Below, in pieces: positions 23,961 through 33,533 of a stretch of DNA of 64,000 nucleotides. Source of the stretch: TOLSYN sp963849065 (lineage in GTDB: Bacteria > Acidobacteriota > Terriglobia > Terriglobales > Acidobacteriaceae); assembly GCA_963849065.1 (NCBI GenBank), contig CAWKFM010000002.1, positions 558,001 to 622,000 of the forward strand, given 5' to 3'. The notes under the pieces were generated by a model. It did not search any database. It saw nothing but the letters and a program-made list of their open reading frames with translations, and was not told the DNA's origin. The first letter of the stretch is position 1, and each line of letters starts with the position of its first letter. Made by a program: the position numbers and the translations under genes.

Positions 23961-25682
23961 ATGAAGAGCTATCAAAAAATTCTGGCAGTGATCGCGCTGT
24001 CCGGCCTGTGCCTCTCTATGGCAATGGCGTCGGAAGGCGAAGTTTCCGCCAAGAAGCACAAACATAAGGCTGAGAAAACAGAAGAGAAGGCCCCTTGCGA
24101 AGCTTGCGAGGCCATCAAGCAGTTGAAGGAGCAGGTCGCGGCGCAGCAGGCCGAGATCGATCAGCTCAAAGGCGTTCAGCCCGTAGCCCCCGGAACCACG
24201 GACGCTGCCGCCCAGGCTGCCGCTGCCGCTGCCAAGCAAGCCGCCGACGCCGCTGCCGCCCAGGCCGCTGCCGCCCAGCAACAGGCTGCTGCCGCTCAGG
24301 CCGCCGCTGCCGGCATGCAGACCCAAGTCAACGCCGCCTCGCAGGAAGCGCAGAAGGCACAGGCGGAAGTCGGCGCGTTGGAAAATCCGCCCTACATCCA
24401 TTACAAAGGCATCGAGTTCTATCCGGGCGGCTACCTGGCGGCTGAAACTGTGTGGCGTCAACATGCCGAACAGACCGACGTTCTCAGCTCGTTCAACGGC
24501 ATTCCCTTCCCCTCCACCCCAACCGCGAATATGACCGAATTCCGTGGCACTGGGCGTCAGTCCCGCCTGGCGTTCAAGGCGATCGGCCACGCCGGCGATG
24601 CGAAAATCACCGGCTACTACGAGATGGACTTCCTGGGTGCTGCGCCCACGGCGAACGAGAACCAGAGCAACAGCTTTACGCCTCGTGTCCGCCAGGCTTT
24701 CGGAGAAATGGAGTGGCACGACTGGAGCCTCACCGGCGGCCAGGCCTGGAGCTTGCTCACTCTGAACAAGCAGGGCGTCGATACACTCGGCTGGTATAAC
24801 CCGGACACCATCGACGCGCAGTACGTCGTGGGCTTCACCTTTGCCCGCCTCATGACCATGCGTTTGGCGAAGTCGTTCGACAACAAGAAAGTGACGGCAG
24901 CGTTCGCCATCGAAAATTCAGCCTACGAGCAGGCCGGCAAGGTTCCTTCTGGCGTGATCTACGGCGGCACGGGCAGCGGGTCGCTGGGTAACAGCAATAC
25001 CTACACCGACAGCCTGGCTCCGGATCTTATCGGCAAGGTTGCCTTCGACCCGAGCTTCGGCCATTTCGAAGTCAAGGCGGTCGGCCGCTTCCTGCGTGAT
25101 CGCGTCGAAGCTACCTCCACGCTGCCTTCGTCCGAAACCAACACCAGCAACACCACTCTCGCTGGCGGATTCGGCGTGGACGCCTACGTACCGGTTCTGC
25201 ATAAGAAGCTCATCTTCGTCGGAACGTCGTTGTTTGGCCGCGGCACCGCCCGCTACGGCGATTCGTCCAACGTGGATTTCATATACAAACCGAATGGCAC
25301 GATTGCGCCGCTGCAGAACCTCCAGGCTATGGGCGGCATCGAAGTGTACCCGACCCCGAAGCTCAAGGTCTACTTCTACGGCGGCGACGAGTACATCGGC
25401 CAGGCGAACTACGGCGGCGGCTATGGCTACGGCACCGGCATCGTTGCCAGCAACGCCAGCTGCTTCGTGAAGGACAGCGGCTCCTGCTCGGCAGAGATGC
25501 GGAACCTGGTTCAGGGCGTCGCCGGCTTCTGGTACGACCTGCACAAGGGCAACTACGGCACGCTGAAGTATGGCATGCAGTATTCGTACACCCACAAGCA
25601 AACTTGGGCTGACGCGACTGGCCTGGCTCCGACGGCGAACGAGAACATGGCCTTCACCTCGCTCCGCTACGTCCTGCCGTAA
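23961..25682 (+). CDS. Outer-membrane porin, coiled-coil N-terminus, locus B
   Basis: 573 residues from the ATG at 23961, with GGAGCGAGAG upstream. The order is: signal peptide MKSYQKILAVIALSGLCLSM, Lys-rich stretch, C46-E-A-C49 pair, coiled coil (about 50-72, QLKEQVAAQQAEIDQLK), Ala/Gln-rich helix to about 140, then a barrel from about 150 (GIEFYPGGYLAAETVW, then GGQAWSLLTLNKQGVDT). The barrel matches the partial porin at the left edge of the window, while the N-terminal module matches the 3137-5035 porin. It probably forms trimers anchored by the coiled coil. The substrate is unknown. A terminator follows and then locus B efflux genes. Confidence 0.92.
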   Translation: MKSYQKILAVIALSGLCLSMAMASEGEVSAKKHKHKAEKTEEKAPCEACEAIKQLKEQVAAQQAEIDQLKGVQPVAPGTTDAAAQAAAAAAKQAADAAAAQAAAAQQQAAAAQAAAAGMQTQVNAASQEAQKAQAEVGALENPPYIHYKGIEFYPGGYLAAETVWRQHAEQTDVLSSFNGIPFPSTPTANMTEFRGTGRQSRLAFKAIGHAGDAKITGYYEMDFLGAAPTANENQSNSFTPRVRQAFGEMEWHDWSLTGGQAWSLLTLNKQGVDTLGWYNPDTIDAQYVVGFTFARLMTMRLAKSFDNKKVTAAFAIENSAYEQAGKVPSGVIYGGTGSGSLGNSNTYTDSLAPDLIGKVAFDPSFGHFEVKAVGRFLRDRVEATSTLPSSETNTSNTTLAGGFGVDAYVPVLHKKLIFVGTSLFGRGTARYGDSSNVDFIYKPNGTIAPLQNLQAMGGIEVYPTPKLKVYFYGGDEYIGQANYGGGYGYGTGIVASNASCFVKDSGSCSAEMRNLVQGVAGFWYDLHKGNYGTLKYGMQYSYTHKQTWADATGLAPTANENMAFTSLRYVLP

Positions 25683-25707
25683 CAACTTTGTAAGCAAGAA
25701 ACACCTG

Positions 25708-25745
25708 GCCCGCGTGAACCGAACCGGTTCACGCGGGCTTTTCCT
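25708..25745 (+). terminator. Rho-independent terminator after the locus B porin
   Basis: GCCCGCGTGAACC at 25708-25720 pairs perfectly with GGTTCACGCGGGC at 25726-25738, followed by TTTTCC. Confidence 0.92.
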
Positions 25746-25857
25746 TTGCCGGCAAACACAGAATTTCCGCGGTGCCATGGTGCCGACCAACTCTCTTCGC
25801 ACCCTCCGCGCCGTAGTCGCGTATAATTGCCCGCAGTGCTGCACTGGTGACTGCAGA

Positions 25858-26223
25858 ATGCAAGAACAGGGACGTCCGAGGGCCGGTGAACAGGGATGGC
25901 GCGGTGCTGTGGCCGTGGTTGCCATCTTCGTACTGGCGCTGAGCTTCGCGACTCGCTTCGGGTATCCGGTTGCTTCCGTCCAGGCTTCGCTTACCCATCA
26001 TTCCCAGGCGAACAGGTCCGTTGCCCGCCGGTCGCTGGAACCGGAGCGGCAGCATCTCGATCGGGATGGCGAAGAGTGGGCGTCGCCGAACGCCGCAATC
26101 ATCTTGGTCCATCTCACCACTGCTGAGGCTCCTCCGCTCTCCGCGGTAGCGTCGCTCCCAACCCTTATATCTGCCGGCCGGCTCTACATTCGGCCGCCTC
26201 CCTACGCTCAACTCATCTTTTAG
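25858..26223 (+). CDS. Small exported/membrane-anchored protein with C-terminal RPPP motif, locus B
   Basis: 121 residues from the ATG at 25858. A TATAAT box lies at 25822-25827, 30 bases upstream. The N-terminal hydrophobic segment (GAVAVVAIFVLALSFA) is followed by a polar region containing RSVARRSLEPERQ and a C-terminus LYIRPPPYAQLIF. It resembles the protein at 5923-6315 in length, topology, the RSVA motif and the RPPP end, and holds the same place between a porin and an RND system. No function is recognised. An open frame extends upstream to 25570 but overlaps the porin and the terminator, so this internal start is preferred. Confidence 0.6.
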   Translation: MQEQGRPRAGEQGWRGAVAVVAIFVLALSFATRFGYPVASVQASLTHHSQANRSVARRSLEPERQHLDRDGEEWASPNAAIILVHLTTAEAPPLSAVASLPTLISAGRLYIRPPPYAQLIF

Positions 26224-26356
26224 CTTCCCAGCGGCTCGTCAATTCCATCTTATTTTCTTCGCCTTCTGCACTGGGCGAGGCTGCCGCTCGGGCAACTTTT
26301 GGCATCACGATCTTTGTGGAAAAGATCGTGCGAACGCATTGGAACCGAGGAAATGC

Positions 26357-27067
26357 ATGGCTGTAGAGCCGCCCGTTCCCAGCAACGTTCTTGACGCTCT
26401 GCGGCGTATTGAGACGTGTATGGTTTGCAATGCGATCGAGACCTTTGAGCTCAGGCTGCGCAACACCGGCTATGCGGACTCCCGCATCCGGTGCATGTTC
26501 GAGGATTTTCCACCCATGGTGGGCTATGCGGCCACGGCCCGTGTTCGCACCGAAGGGCCTCCTATAACAGGCAGTGGATTTCGCGGATACCGCGAGCGAA
26601 CCGATTGGTGGTACAGCATCCTCCAAATTCCCGAACCGCGGATTGTGGTTTTAGAGGACATGGATAAATCGCCAGGGATCGGAGCGTTTCTGGGGGACGG
26701 ACACGCCGCGATTTTAAGGGCTCTGGGATGCGTTGGATATGTCACGGACGGTGCGGTTCGGGAATTACCCCAGATACAGGAACTTGAACTCCAGCTCTTT
26801 GCCGGAAGCGTCTCCGTCTCCCATGCCTATGCCCATATCTTCGACTTCGGAAAGATTGTCAGGGTCGGCGGCCTTGAAGTTCGTCCGGGAGACCTGTTGC
26901 ACGGAGATCGCCACGGCTTGTTGTCCGTTCCTGTCGAGATTGCTTCCAAGATTCCCGCCGCCGCCGACCGATTGCAGAACGTCAAGCAAACGGTCGTCAA
27001 CTACTGCCTTTCACCAGACTTTTCCGTAGAAGGGTTGCGCAAAATACTAAACGGGTTGATTTACTGA
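26357..27067 (+). CDS. RraA-like / HMG-aldolase family protein
   Basis: 236 residues from the ATG at 26357, preceded by GAGGAAA. The RraA/DlpA fold shows TCMVCNAIETF near the start, GDGHAAILRALGCVGYVTDGAVRE (residues about 114-137; the G-D-G and D-G-x-x-R positions bind the divalent metal and keto acid in aldolases) and GDLLHGDRHGLLSVP near the C-terminus. Members are either inhibitors of RNase E (RraA) or 4-carboxy-4-hydroxy-2-oxoadipate-type aldolases. The conserved Asp/Arg pair favours the enzyme. It lies between the small RPPP protein and the adaptor gene. A metabolic link to efflux is not obvious. Confidence 0.85.
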   Translation: MAVEPPVPSNVLDALRRIETCMVCNAIETFELRLRNTGYADSRIRCMFEDFPPMVGYAATARVRTEGPPITGSGFRGYRERTDWWYSILQIPEPRIVVLEDMDKSPGIGAFLGDGHAAILRALGCVGYVTDGAVRELPQIQELELQLFAGSVSVSHAYAHIFDFGKIVRVGGLEVRPGDLLHGDRHGLLSVPVEIASKIPAAADRLQNVKQTVVNYCLSPDFSVEGLRKILNGLIY

Positions 27068-27130
27068 TTGTAGCGGGAAAGCCGCAGATCGCGGCTCGGG
27101 ATACCAGAGAAGATCGGTGCTTCAAACTTG

Positions 27131-28393
27131 ATGACACATAGCGGAAGTTTTCTTCAGGAAAAACTATTCACTGCTTTCGCTCGCGGAGTATTGGCTCTCG
27201 CCGCGATGCTGGGAGCGTCGTCGTGCAACGGCGGACATCCCGATCAAGTTAAGGCAGCCTCGCAGACGATGCCAACGGCGGGAGTGACCAAGGTAGGGAA
27301 GAAGACGCTGAGCCGCCAAATCACCCTGTCCTCGGAACTTGTGCCCTTTCAGGAGATCGACGTCTATGCCAAGGAGTCCGGCTACGTGAAGACTCTAAAC
27401 GTCGATTATGGATCACACGTGAAGACCGGCCAGGTCATGGCCACCCTGGAGATTCCCGAGCTACAGGCACAGTTGCAGGAGGATCAGGCGGAGATCAAGA
27501 GCGCAGCCGACCAGGTGGATCGCGCCGAACACGAACTCAAGCGCGATGACGCACAGTACACCGCGCTGCATCTTCAATTTACTCGTTTGAACGGAGTATT
27601 CGAGAATCAACCGGGCATTGTGGCACAGCAGGAGGTCGATGACGCCCAAGGCAAGGACCTTGCCGCCGCCTCGCAAGTGGATGCCGGCAAGTCCGCATTG
27701 CAGGCTGCGCAAAGCCAGTTGTCCGTGGCCCAGGCCAAACTGCTGCACGATCAAGCGCTGTTCGACTATTCGAAGATCATTGCGCCATTCTCCGGAGTGG
27801 TCACCGAACGCTACGCCAACATGGGAGCCCTGATGCAAGCCGGGACCAGTTCGAGCACGCAGGCGATGCCGTTGGTGAGATTGTCCGAAGATGATCTGTA
27901 TCGGCTGGTGATTCCAATTCCTGAGTCCTACGTTCGCTACATCCATATTGGAGAACCGGTGAACGTTCGCGTCCCCGCTCTCAATCGGGCGTTTCCCGGC
28001 AAGGTGGCGCGCTTCTCCGTTGACGTCCGGGAGGACACGCGCACCATGCACACGGAAGTGGATGTCCCGAACCCCGAACGCGTTCTGATGCCGGGGTTGT
28101 TTGCCGAAGCCGATGTCTCGCTTGAACATCGGGAAGACATTCCGGTGGTACCCCTGCAGGCTATCAATCATGAAAACGACAAGACAACGGTGCTCGTGGT
28201 AAATCGCGATGGAGTGGTGGAGGATAGGCCGGTAGTGCTGGGAATTCAAACTGCCACGGACGCCGAGGTAATCTCCGGCTTAGCCGAAGGCGAGCAGGTC
28301 GTGGTGGGTGACCGCAGCGAGCTGAGACCGGGCGAGAAAGTTCATCCCCAGGTTGTTCAGGTCCTGCAATATCAGGATACGAAGACAGAGTAG
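27131..28393 (+). CDS. RND efflux periplasmic adaptor (membrane fusion protein), locus B
   Basis: 420 residues from the ATG at 27131. The N-terminus LALAAMLGASSCNGG resembles a lipobox, so the mature protein may be a lipoprotein, unlike the locus A adaptor with its TM anchor. Lipoyl halves (FQEIDVYAKESGYVKTLNV; KIIAPFSGVVTERYANMGAL) flank a helical hairpin with strong heptads (about 105-205). Beta-barrel and membrane-proximal domains follow. It is clearly paralogous to the adaptor at 6437. It is followed after 36 bases by the pump gene and then the outer-membrane factor, a complete tripartite operon. Confidence 0.93.
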   Translation: MTHSGSFLQEKLFTAFARGVLALAAMLGASSCNGGHPDQVKAASQTMPTAGVTKVGKKTLSRQITLSSELVPFQEIDVYAKESGYVKTLNVDYGSHVKTGQVMATLEIPELQAQLQEDQAEIKSAADQVDRAEHELKRDDAQYTALHLQFTRLNGVFENQPGIVAQQEVDDAQGKDLAAASQVDAGKSALQAAQSQLSVAQAKLLHDQALFDYSKIIAPFSGVVTERYANMGALMQAGTSSSTQAMPLVRLSEDDLYRLVIPIPESYVRYIHIGEPVNVRVPALNRAFPGKVARFSVDVREDTRTMHTEVDVPNPERVLMPGLFAEADVSLEHREDIPVVPLQAINHENDKTTVLVVNRDGVVEDRPVVLGIQTATDAEVISGLAEGEQVVVGDRSELRPGEKVHPQVVQVLQYQDTKTE

Positions 28394-28429
28394 AACCAGG
28401 TCCGCTGGACCGTGAAGAGTGAAAGTTAA

Positions 28430-31400
28430 ATGCCGGGCTTTTCAATTCGCAATCCGTATTTCGTGATCGTCATCTGCCTCGCGCTGGCCGTTATCGGCGT
28501 GACCAGTTTGGCGCGGATGCCGGTGGATTTATTCCCGCCGATTAACCTGCCGGAAGTGGTTGTGGCGACCTTTTACTCGGGAATGCCGCCGCAGGATATT
28601 GAGACCGACATCACCAATCCACTGGAGCGTTTTTTCACGTTAGCCAGCGGTGTCGATCATATGGAATCACGTTCCCTGCTGGGCGTGAGCATCATCCGGG
28701 TTTACTTTCAGCCGGGAACCAGCGCGGATGCCGATGTAACTGAGCTCTCGAATCTCGCTCTGGCCGATTTGAAGCGCCTGCCGCCCGGTACCCTGCCCCC
28801 GGTGGTTTTAAAGTTCGACGCCTCCAGCCTGCCGGTCTGCCTGGTGACGCTGAAAGGACAAAACCTAAGTCAAACGCAACTTCATGACATCGGGCAGTTC
28901 GCCATCCGCGACCAGATCGCGATCGTCAAGGGCGCGGAGATTCCGCCGCCGTTCGGCGGAAAGTACCGGCAGATCATGGTCTACGTCGATCCCTACAAAC
29001 TGGCTTCCCGGCAGCTGAGCCCGACCGATGTGGTGAACGCCGTAAACAGCTCCAACCTGATTCTTCCTGCCGGCGACGTGAAGATGGGACCGTACGATTA
29101 CTACGTGTACTCGAACAGCCTGGTTACTGACATGAAGCAACTGGGGCAGGTTCCGGTAAAAACCGTCGGGAATTCCTGGGTGACGGTAAACGACCTAGGC
29201 GCCGCGGAAGATGCCAGCCAGATTCAATACAACCTGGTGCGAGTGGACGGGCAAAGATCGGTGTACTTGCCGATCATGAAGCAGGGCGGCGACACCAACA
29301 CGATTGCAGTGGTGAATGGTATTCGCGAGATGATCGGCCATCTCTACGACGTTCCCAAACAGTTGGTCGCAACCGTGGTCTTCGACCAGTCGGTGTTCGT
29401 GAAGGAAGCAATCCGCACGCTGCTCCACGAAGGCCTTCTCGGACTGCTGCTTACCAGTCTGATGATCCTCATCTTCCTTGGCAGCTTTCGCGCAACCACG
29501 GCGGTGTTTCTATCCATTCCGCTCTCTGCGTTGGCTACGTTCGTGGTGCTGAATTTGAGCGGCAGCACGGTCAACACCATGATCCTGGGCGGACTGGCTC
29601 TGGCTTTTTCCCGCATCATCGACAATTCGGTAATTTCGCTGGAGAACATCTACCGGCATCTGGAAATGGGCGCTGCTCCCGAAGTCGCAGCCGAGACCGG
29701 AGGATCCGAAGTAAGCCTTGCCGTGCTGTCGGCGACCCTGACCACGGTGGTCGTCTTCTTTCCCGTGACATTTCTATACGGCGTGAGCAAATTCCTGTTC
29801 ACCGCCCTTGCTCTCTCCGTGGTCATCTCCCTGTTCGCCTCCTACATCGTGGCCATGACGGTGATTCCGCTGTTCTGCTCGCGGTTTCTCAAGTCCGTGC
29901 CGCACACGGCGCACCAGAAACACGAGGACTATGAAGTTGAGCCCACTGCGACGCCCTCTAAATCATCTTTATGGCAGCGGTTCAATGCCGGGTTCAACCG
30001 GATGTTCAACCGGCTGCTGGATTCCTACGAATTTTGGGTAAGGCGTGCTCTGGTCCGGCCGGGGCTCACGGTTGCGATACTCGGCGGCTTGTTTCTTGTG
30101 AGCCTGGCGCTCTATCCGTTTCTGGGTCTGGCGTTTTTTCCGCGAACCGATGCCGGCCAGTTCACGATCAACCTGAAAGTACCGACCGGTACCCGTATCG
30201 AACTCACCGAACAATACGTCGCCAAAGTTGAGGACCTGGTGCATCGCGTCGTCGATCCAAAAGACTTCAAGATGGTGGTGTCTAACATTGGCGTGGTTCC
30301 CGACTTCTCGTCGTTGTACACCACCAACGCGGGACCCTACACCGCCACGATTCAGGTAGCACTGAATGAGCCTCATCGTCTGAGCAGCTTTGAATATATG
30401 GATCGGGTGCAGAAGGAACTGACGGATCAACTGCCGGAAGTTCGGGCGTTTTTTTCCAGCGGTTCCATGGTTGACGCGATCCTGAACATGGGCATGCCGG
30501 CGCCCATCGATGTGCAGGTAAGCAGTCCGGACTTGCCCAGGATTAACAACATTGCACAGGACCTGGCGAGCCGAATCCGACAATTACCTGGCGTGGGAGA
30601 AGTTTATATTCCGCAGGATATGAACTATCCGGCGCTACGGATGGATGTGGACCGCGTACATGCCGCCGAACTTGGACTAACCCAAAAGGATGTCGTCGAC
30701 AATGTCATCACTGCGCTGAATTCCAACTACATGATCGCACCCAATTACTGGGTTGACTACAAAACCGGCAATGACTATTACCTGACCGTGCAGTATTACG
30801 AAAACGGACGGGCCGCGATCCATAATTTTGCCGATTTAACCAACATCCCGCTTCGCGGCCCCAACATAAAGAAGCCCACTACGCTGGACAGCGTGGTACA
30901 ACTGCGCAATGTTGAGACTCCCACGGAAGTCGATCACTATCAAATTCAAAGGGTGATCGATGTGTTCGTCACTCCATCAGGCGAAGCTCTGGGCAGAGTG
31001 GCAGACGAAGTACGAGGCGTCATCGGGGAAACAAAGCTTACAGAAAATGTCCGGGTGGACCTGCGCGGCATGGTGCAGGGCATGCAGCAGTCCTTCCGCA
31101 GCTTTGCAATCGGCTTATCGCTCTCGGCGGTTCTTCTTTATCTCATCCTCGTGGCCCAGTTCAAGTCGTTCAAAGATCCCCTGCTGATCATGCTCGCGAT
31201 TCCCATGGGATTTATCGGCGTATTGATCATTCTCCCGCTCACGGGAACCACACTCAATGTGATGTCGCTCATGGGGGTGCTGATGCTGGTGGGAATCTCC
31301 GCCTCCAACAGTATTTTGATCGTGGAGTTTGCCCATCGACTGGAGGAAGAAGGGAAAACGGTCGAGGAAGCCATCATCACATCCTGCCGCGTGCGTCTGC

Positions 31401-31603
31401 GCCCGATCCTTATGACTTCCCTGGCAACCATCATCGGCATGGTGCCTATGGCTCTTAAATTGGGAACCGGAAGCGAGCAGTATGCGCCCTTGGCCCGTGC
31501 CATCATCGGAGGACTCACAGCCTCGGTGGTGCTTACCGTTTTCATCGTTCCGGCAGCCTACATGCTCGCCTATCGGAACCAAACTTTCGTGAAGAAATCG
31601 TGA
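28430..31603 (+). CDS. RND efflux pump, inner-membrane permease, locus B
   Basis: 1057 residues, HAE1/AcrB-MdtB type, colinear with the locus A pump. TM1 begins at about residue 10, with RMPVDLFPPINLPEV after it and RLPPGTLPPVVLKF in the first porter domain. TM4 has D398-N399 (RIIDNSVISLEN) rather than the Asp pair, and TM10 has Ser959 (SASNSILIVEF) where AcrB has Lys. The VRLRPILMT Arg is kept. It exports drugs, solvents or metabolites by proton exchange; the substrate is unknown. It is followed by the outer-membrane factor after 73 bases. Confidence 0.94.
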   Translation: MPGFSIRNPYFVIVICLALAVIGVTSLARMPVDLFPPINLPEVVVATFYSGMPPQDIETDITNPLERFFTLASGVDHMESRSLLGVSIIRVYFQPGTSADADVTELSNLALADLKRLPPGTLPPVVLKFDASSLPVCLVTLKGQNLSQTQLHDIGQFAIRDQIAIVKGAEIPPPFGGKYRQIMVYVDPYKLASRQLSPTDVVNAVNSSNLILPAGDVKMGPYDYYVYSNSLVTDMKQLGQVPVKTVGNSWVTVNDLGAAEDASQIQYNLVRVDGQRSVYLPIMKQGGDTNTIAVVNGIREMIGHLYDVPKQLVATVVFDQSVFVKEAIRTLLHEGLLGLLLTSLMILIFLGSFRATTAVFLSIPLSALATFVVLNLSGSTVNTMILGGLALAFSRIIDNSVISLENIYRHLEMGAAPEVAAETGGSEVSLAVLSATLTTVVVFFPVTFLYGVSKFLFTALALSVVISLFASYIVAMTVIPLFCSRFLKSVPHTAHQKHEDYEVEPTATPSKSSLWQRFNAGFNRMFNRLLDSYEFWVRRALVRPGLTVAILGGLFLVSLALYPFLGLAFFPRTDAGQFTINLKVPTGTRIELTEQYVAKVEDLVHRVVDPKDFKMVVSNIGVVPDFSSLYTTNAGPYTATIQVALNEPHRLSSFEYMDRVQKELTDQLPEVRAFFSSGSMVDAILNMGMPAPIDVQVSSPDLPRINNIAQDLASRIRQLPGVGEVYIPQDMNYPALRMDVDRVHAAELGLTQKDVVDNVITALNSNYMIAPNYWVDYKTGNDYYLTVQYYENGRAAIHNFADLTNIPLRGPNIKKPTTLDSVVQLRNVETPTEVDHYQIQRVIDVFVTPSGEALGRVADEVRGVIGETKLTENVRVDLRGMVQGMQQSFRSFAIGLSLSAVLLYLILVAQFKSFKDPLLIMLAIPMGFIGVLIILPLTGTTLNVMSLMGVLMLVGISASNSILIVEFAHRLEEEGKTVEEAIITSCRVRLRPILMTSLATIIGMVPMALKLGTGSEQYAPLARAIIGGLTASVVLTVFIVPAAYMLAYRNQTFVKKS

Positions 31604-31676
31604 TACGGCGGAAGCGGCATGCCCTGCCGCGAAATCTGCGGAATATATTCAGCAATTTTCAAAGGTGAGTGATTCG

Positions 31677-33113
31677 ATGCGAAACCGTATGTGCATCCTT
31701 GCAGGACTGGCAATGTTTCCTTTCCCTCTTTGTAGCCTCGCGCAGGTATCCACAAATACGCCGGCTGCCCAGAGTCTTCCTTCGGCGCCTACGCCTAAGA
31801 CCGATGGCAATCACGACGTAAACAAACCTTCTTCCAGCGGACAGACAGCCGCTGCTTCGCAGGCGCCTGGTGCGCCAAAAACGTTGACCTTGAAGGAGGC
31901 GGAAGAGATCGCGGTCAAGAACAATCCACAAATTTCGGTGGCCCGGCTGATCGCCCTGGCTTCTCAGCAAATTACCCGTGAGGCGCGCTCGGCCCTGTGG
32001 CCCACCGCTACAGGCGATTTCACCGGCGTTGGTGGGGAATCCGGCACCCGCATCGCCGCAGGCGGACTGAATGCCCCGCATATCTACCAGCGCGTAGCCA
32101 CGGGCGTTACGGTCACTCAGTTGATCACCGATTTCGGACGGACTGCAAATCTGATCTCCAGCGCGAATTATGCGTCTCAGGCTGAGCACGAAAATTTGAT
32201 GGCCACACAGCAGCAGATTTTGCTGGCCGTGAATCAAGCCTTTTATAGCGCGCTGCAAACCCAGGCCATTCTTGTCGTTGCGCAAAAAACAATCGACGAA
32301 AGGCAAACCGTCGCAACCCAGATCAACGCCCTCTTCCAAAACAAGCTGCGCTCCGAGCTGGATCTAAGTTTTGCGAACGTCAATCTGGCGCAGGCTAAGC
32401 TATTGCTGCTGGACGCTCAGAACAATGACAACGCCGCCCAAGCTACGCTTTCCATGGTTCTCGGATTTCCTACGCTGCAGGTTTTTCAGCTTGTCGATAG
32501 CGACGGTCAAGCGGCTCCGCCTCCAGACAATGTAGACGGGCTGATTTCAGAAGCGTTTTCCATGCGCCCCGAGATACGCTCGCTTCAGTTCCAATACCAG
32601 TCCGCCAAGAAGTTTCAAAACGCCGAGCGGGACTTGCTCTATCCCACCATTCGCGCAATGGGAGTGACGGGAGACGCCTTCGTAGGAGATTCCGAGGTGG
32701 TACCAAATCCGGGATCCCTGAACAACACCTATGGAGCCGTCGGCGCAGACGTCAACATCCCGATCTTCAATGGTTTTCTCTACACGGCGAGAGCCCACGC
32801 AGCGAATCTCATGGCACAGGCAACGCAAGAACGATTGGTGGATTTGCGCAATTTGATCTCGCGGGATGTGCGCACCAGTTGGCTGAATACGAGCACCGCT
32901 TACCAGAGATTGGCGGTTACCCAGCAGTTGGTGCAGCAAGCCAATTTAGCGCTCGATCTCGCGCAGTCCCGCTACAAGCTGGGGCTCAGTTCAATTGTAG
33001 AACTCAGTCAAGCCCAGCTCCAGCAGACGCAGGCTGAGATCAGTAACGCGCAAGCCGATTATGATTACCGATTGAGCCTGGCTGTGTTGACCTATCAGAC
33101 GACAGGGATCTAA
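31677..33113 (+). CDS. TolC-like outer-membrane efflux factor
   Basis: 478 residues. The ATG at 31677 is chosen because AAAGGTGAG lies 8-16 bases upstream and starts a proper signal peptide (MRNRMCILAGLAMFPFPLCSLAQ). The in-frame GTG at 31665 would overlap that ribosome site. Two OEP (PF02321-type) halves are visible: TLKEAEEIAVKNNPQISVAR to about 270, and GLISEAFSMRPEIRSLQFQ to the end, each with the helical Q/A/L heptads and the NIPIFNGF strand. It forms the trimeric outer-membrane channel of the locus B RND system and could also serve locus A, which has none. Confidence 0.93.
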   Translation: MRNRMCILAGLAMFPFPLCSLAQVSTNTPAAQSLPSAPTPKTDGNHDVNKPSSSGQTAAASQAPGAPKTLTLKEAEEIAVKNNPQISVARLIALASQQITREARSALWPTATGDFTGVGGESGTRIAAGGLNAPHIYQRVATGVTVTQLITDFGRTANLISSANYASQAEHENLMATQQQILLAVNQAFYSALQTQAILVVAQKTIDERQTVATQINALFQNKLRSELDLSFANVNLAQAKLLLLDAQNNDNAAQATLSMVLGFPTLQVFQLVDSDGQAAPPPDNVDGLISEAFSMRPEIRSLQFQYQSAKKFQNAERDLLYPTIRAMGVTGDAFVGDSEVVPNPGSLNNTYGAVGADVNIPIFNGFLYTARAHAANLMAQATQERLVDLRNLISRDVRTSWLNTSTAYQRLAVTQQLVQQANLALDLAQSRYKLGLSSIVELSQAQLQQTQAEISNAQADYDYRLSLAVLTYQTTGI

Positions 33114-33459
33114 CGGCGAGCACCCGGCGGCTTCGGGAATCTTCACGCGAGTGTGTCGTCTCAGGCACCTCTTACGTGGCCGCGTGAGAGGGAAGGTTCA
33201 AGGCGCACGAGGACGGCTCCGCAAACGTGTGTACCATTTTGTGTACCACGTTTTGGAATTTCCCGGTATGTCGCTGAATTGATTTGGCGTCCCCGGCGGC
33301 TTTCCAGCCGAAGCCGCAAACCCGAGGGCTGCTCCAGGATACGGCAGCAACCAAGGAAATCGTAACGCAGGGTAACTTAAACCTTTCGGAATCCCGAGTA
33401 GCAGAGGGATCTGAGGCTTCAGGGTGATCTCAACGATTCGTGACCGTTAGGATGGTGAG
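33114..33459. other. Left border of the mobile region, no gene
   Basis: About 345 bases without a gene. It holds two close copies of GTGTACCA (33229 and 33241), a sequence style often seen near phage-type attachment sites, and TGGCGTCCCCGGCGG at 33285-33299, which recurs inside the tRNA-Glu fragment at 36683-36697. The last part is the 3' exon next to the group II intron. Confidence 0.5.
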
Positions 33460-33499
33460 GTCGCAGTAGGGATATCAGTTGCCTGATACCCCCTGCGCA

Positions 33500-33533
33500 G
33501 ATCCGCACGAGCGCTCACTAGCGCATGCGGCTC
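33500..33533 (-). ncRNA. Group II intron domain V
   Basis: GAGCCGCATGCGC opens a 34-base hairpin closed by GTGCGGATCT with a short terminal loop. It contains the catalytic AGC triad and the two-base bulge. It starts directly after the TAA of the reverse transcriptase gene. Confidence 0.88.
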
